A stretch of DNA of 64,000 nucleotides from Acinetobacter sp. C32I (lineage in GTDB: Bacteria; Pseudomonadota; Gammaproteobacteria; Pseudomonadales; Moraxellaceae), in the NCBI RefSeq assembly GCF_023702715.1, contig NZ_CP098480.1, forward strand, positions 1,240,001-1,304,000. Reading direction: 5' to 3'. Numbering within the stretch: the first letter of the stretch is position 1; each line of letters opens with the position of its first letter. The notes below the pieces were generated by a model. It had not been told where the DNA came from. It was given only the letters and a program-made list of their open reading frames with translations, and did no database searches. Below, one piece after another: positions 63,522-64,000 of this stretch. Position numbers and translations under genes: made by a program.

Positions 63522-64000
63522 TTAATGCTTTAAAAACGAAGCAGGTTCAATATTGTGAACCATTTTTAAACGTTGGTCAGCATAAATATCGGTATATGGT
63601 GCGAGAACACGCATGAAACGATCAAAATATAGCATTTGCTTGAATAACAAGGCGAAGTCACGCGGAAATTTGATCCCATGACGCTCACCTACAGCCACCA
63701 TATCCATCATGATGTCATTCAAATCTGCTGGATTGGAACTGAGAATTTCTTGTGGATCTGCCAATAACACACCACTAAATAAACGCTCTAAATCATCAGC
63801 CAAGACTTGAGTATCAATTTTCTGATGAGTCATGCCCATTTTCAGCATATTTTCAGCCATTGCGTTGTAATTGGTATGCTGTAAAGCATCCATAAACGCC
63901 ATACATGCTGTCCACACCTCAGGGTTTAGTTGCCCAACAATACCGAAATCAATAAACCCAATACGACCATCTTCAAGCAGCATCAGATTGCCTGCATGTA
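63522..64000 (-). CDS. AarF/UbiB-family (ABC1) atypical kinase, C-terminal part
   Basis: The gene runs off the right edge, so only about 159 residues are seen. They begin HAGNLMLLEDGRIGFIDFG, the catalytic-loop HxxN and DFG-like metal-binding motif of ABC1 kinases. A helical C-terminal domain follows. Family members support ubiquinone synthesis or lipid homeostasis. The missing N-terminal part would be needed to say if it is UbiB proper. It lies just upstream of folB on the same strand. Confidence 0.85.
   Translation of the reverse strand, partial: HAGNLMLLEDGRIGFIDFGIVGQLNPEVWTACMAFMDALQHTNYNAMAENMLKMGMTHQKIDTQVLADDLERLFSGVLLADPQEILSSNPADLNDIMMDMVAVGERHGIKFPRDFALLFKQMLYFDRFMRVLAPYTDIYADQRLKMVHNIEPASFLKH

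Noticed and set aside
1..64000. Prophage, insertion sequence or CRISPR array
   Set aside because: No transposase, integrase, phage structural gene or regularly spaced repeat array was seen.

Overview
The window is about 64 kb of AT-rich gammaproteobacterial chromosome and almost certainly comes from Acinetobacter (Moraxellaceae). Pointers are the prephenate dehydrogenase/EPSP synthase (TyrA-AroA) fusion next to pheA, an LpoP-type TPR lipoprotein beside PBP1B, the Nudix/TMP-synthase-like fusion, several Fur boxes of the GATAATGATAATCATTATC type, and many small exported proteins typical of this genus. I see no prophage, insertion sequence, CRISPR array, rRNA or tRNA. Coding density is high, and most long gaps hold terminators, operators or repeats.

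Region 1 (1-6.9 kb) is an expanded RNA-repair locus. On the minus strand lie rtcR (sigma-54 activator with a CARF sensor) and a coupled zinc-ribbon protein. On the plus strand lie rnz (tRNase Z), a cluster of dyads, a near-perfect -24/-12 promoter, and then rtcB, a small all-helical protein with a HEPN-like RNxxxH motif, a DIP1984-family protein, a structured non-coding stretch closed by a 20-bp long-range helix, and rtcA. This is the most interesting part of the window: a ligase/cyclase operon that also appears to carry a candidate ribonuclease and a candidate embedded RNA.

Region 2 (6.9-23.4 kb) is mainly housekeeping: pepD, aromatic amino acid synthesis (pheA, tyrA-aroA), a Fur-boxed esterase, an acyl-CoA dehydrogenase, ybiB, nadK with yeaC, PBP1B with its probable activator LpoP, and a Nudix fusion protein. 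Region 3 (23.5-34.4 kb) has hemP under a Fur box, a ygiW-qseBC-like two-component locus, a GspE-type ATPase, trmO, fpr, a TetR regulator divergent from a heme-oxygenase-like diiron protein, yeaL, metR and queH.

Region 4 (34.4-46 kb) is rich in transport and iron genes: a Fur-boxed DUF4198 protein, an MFS exporter, a yjdF homologue, a four-gene siderophore ABC importer of the YclNOPQ/CeuE type, a voltage-gated K+ channel, a DASS anion symporter and a SUMF1-domain lipoprotein. Region 5 (46-64 kb) has acnB, several small exported proteins, a coiled-coil membrane protein bracketed by a direct duplication of about 255 bp, tamA-tamB, an LplT-like MFS protein, coq7, folB-folK, and the 3' end of a UbiB-family kinase running off the right edge.
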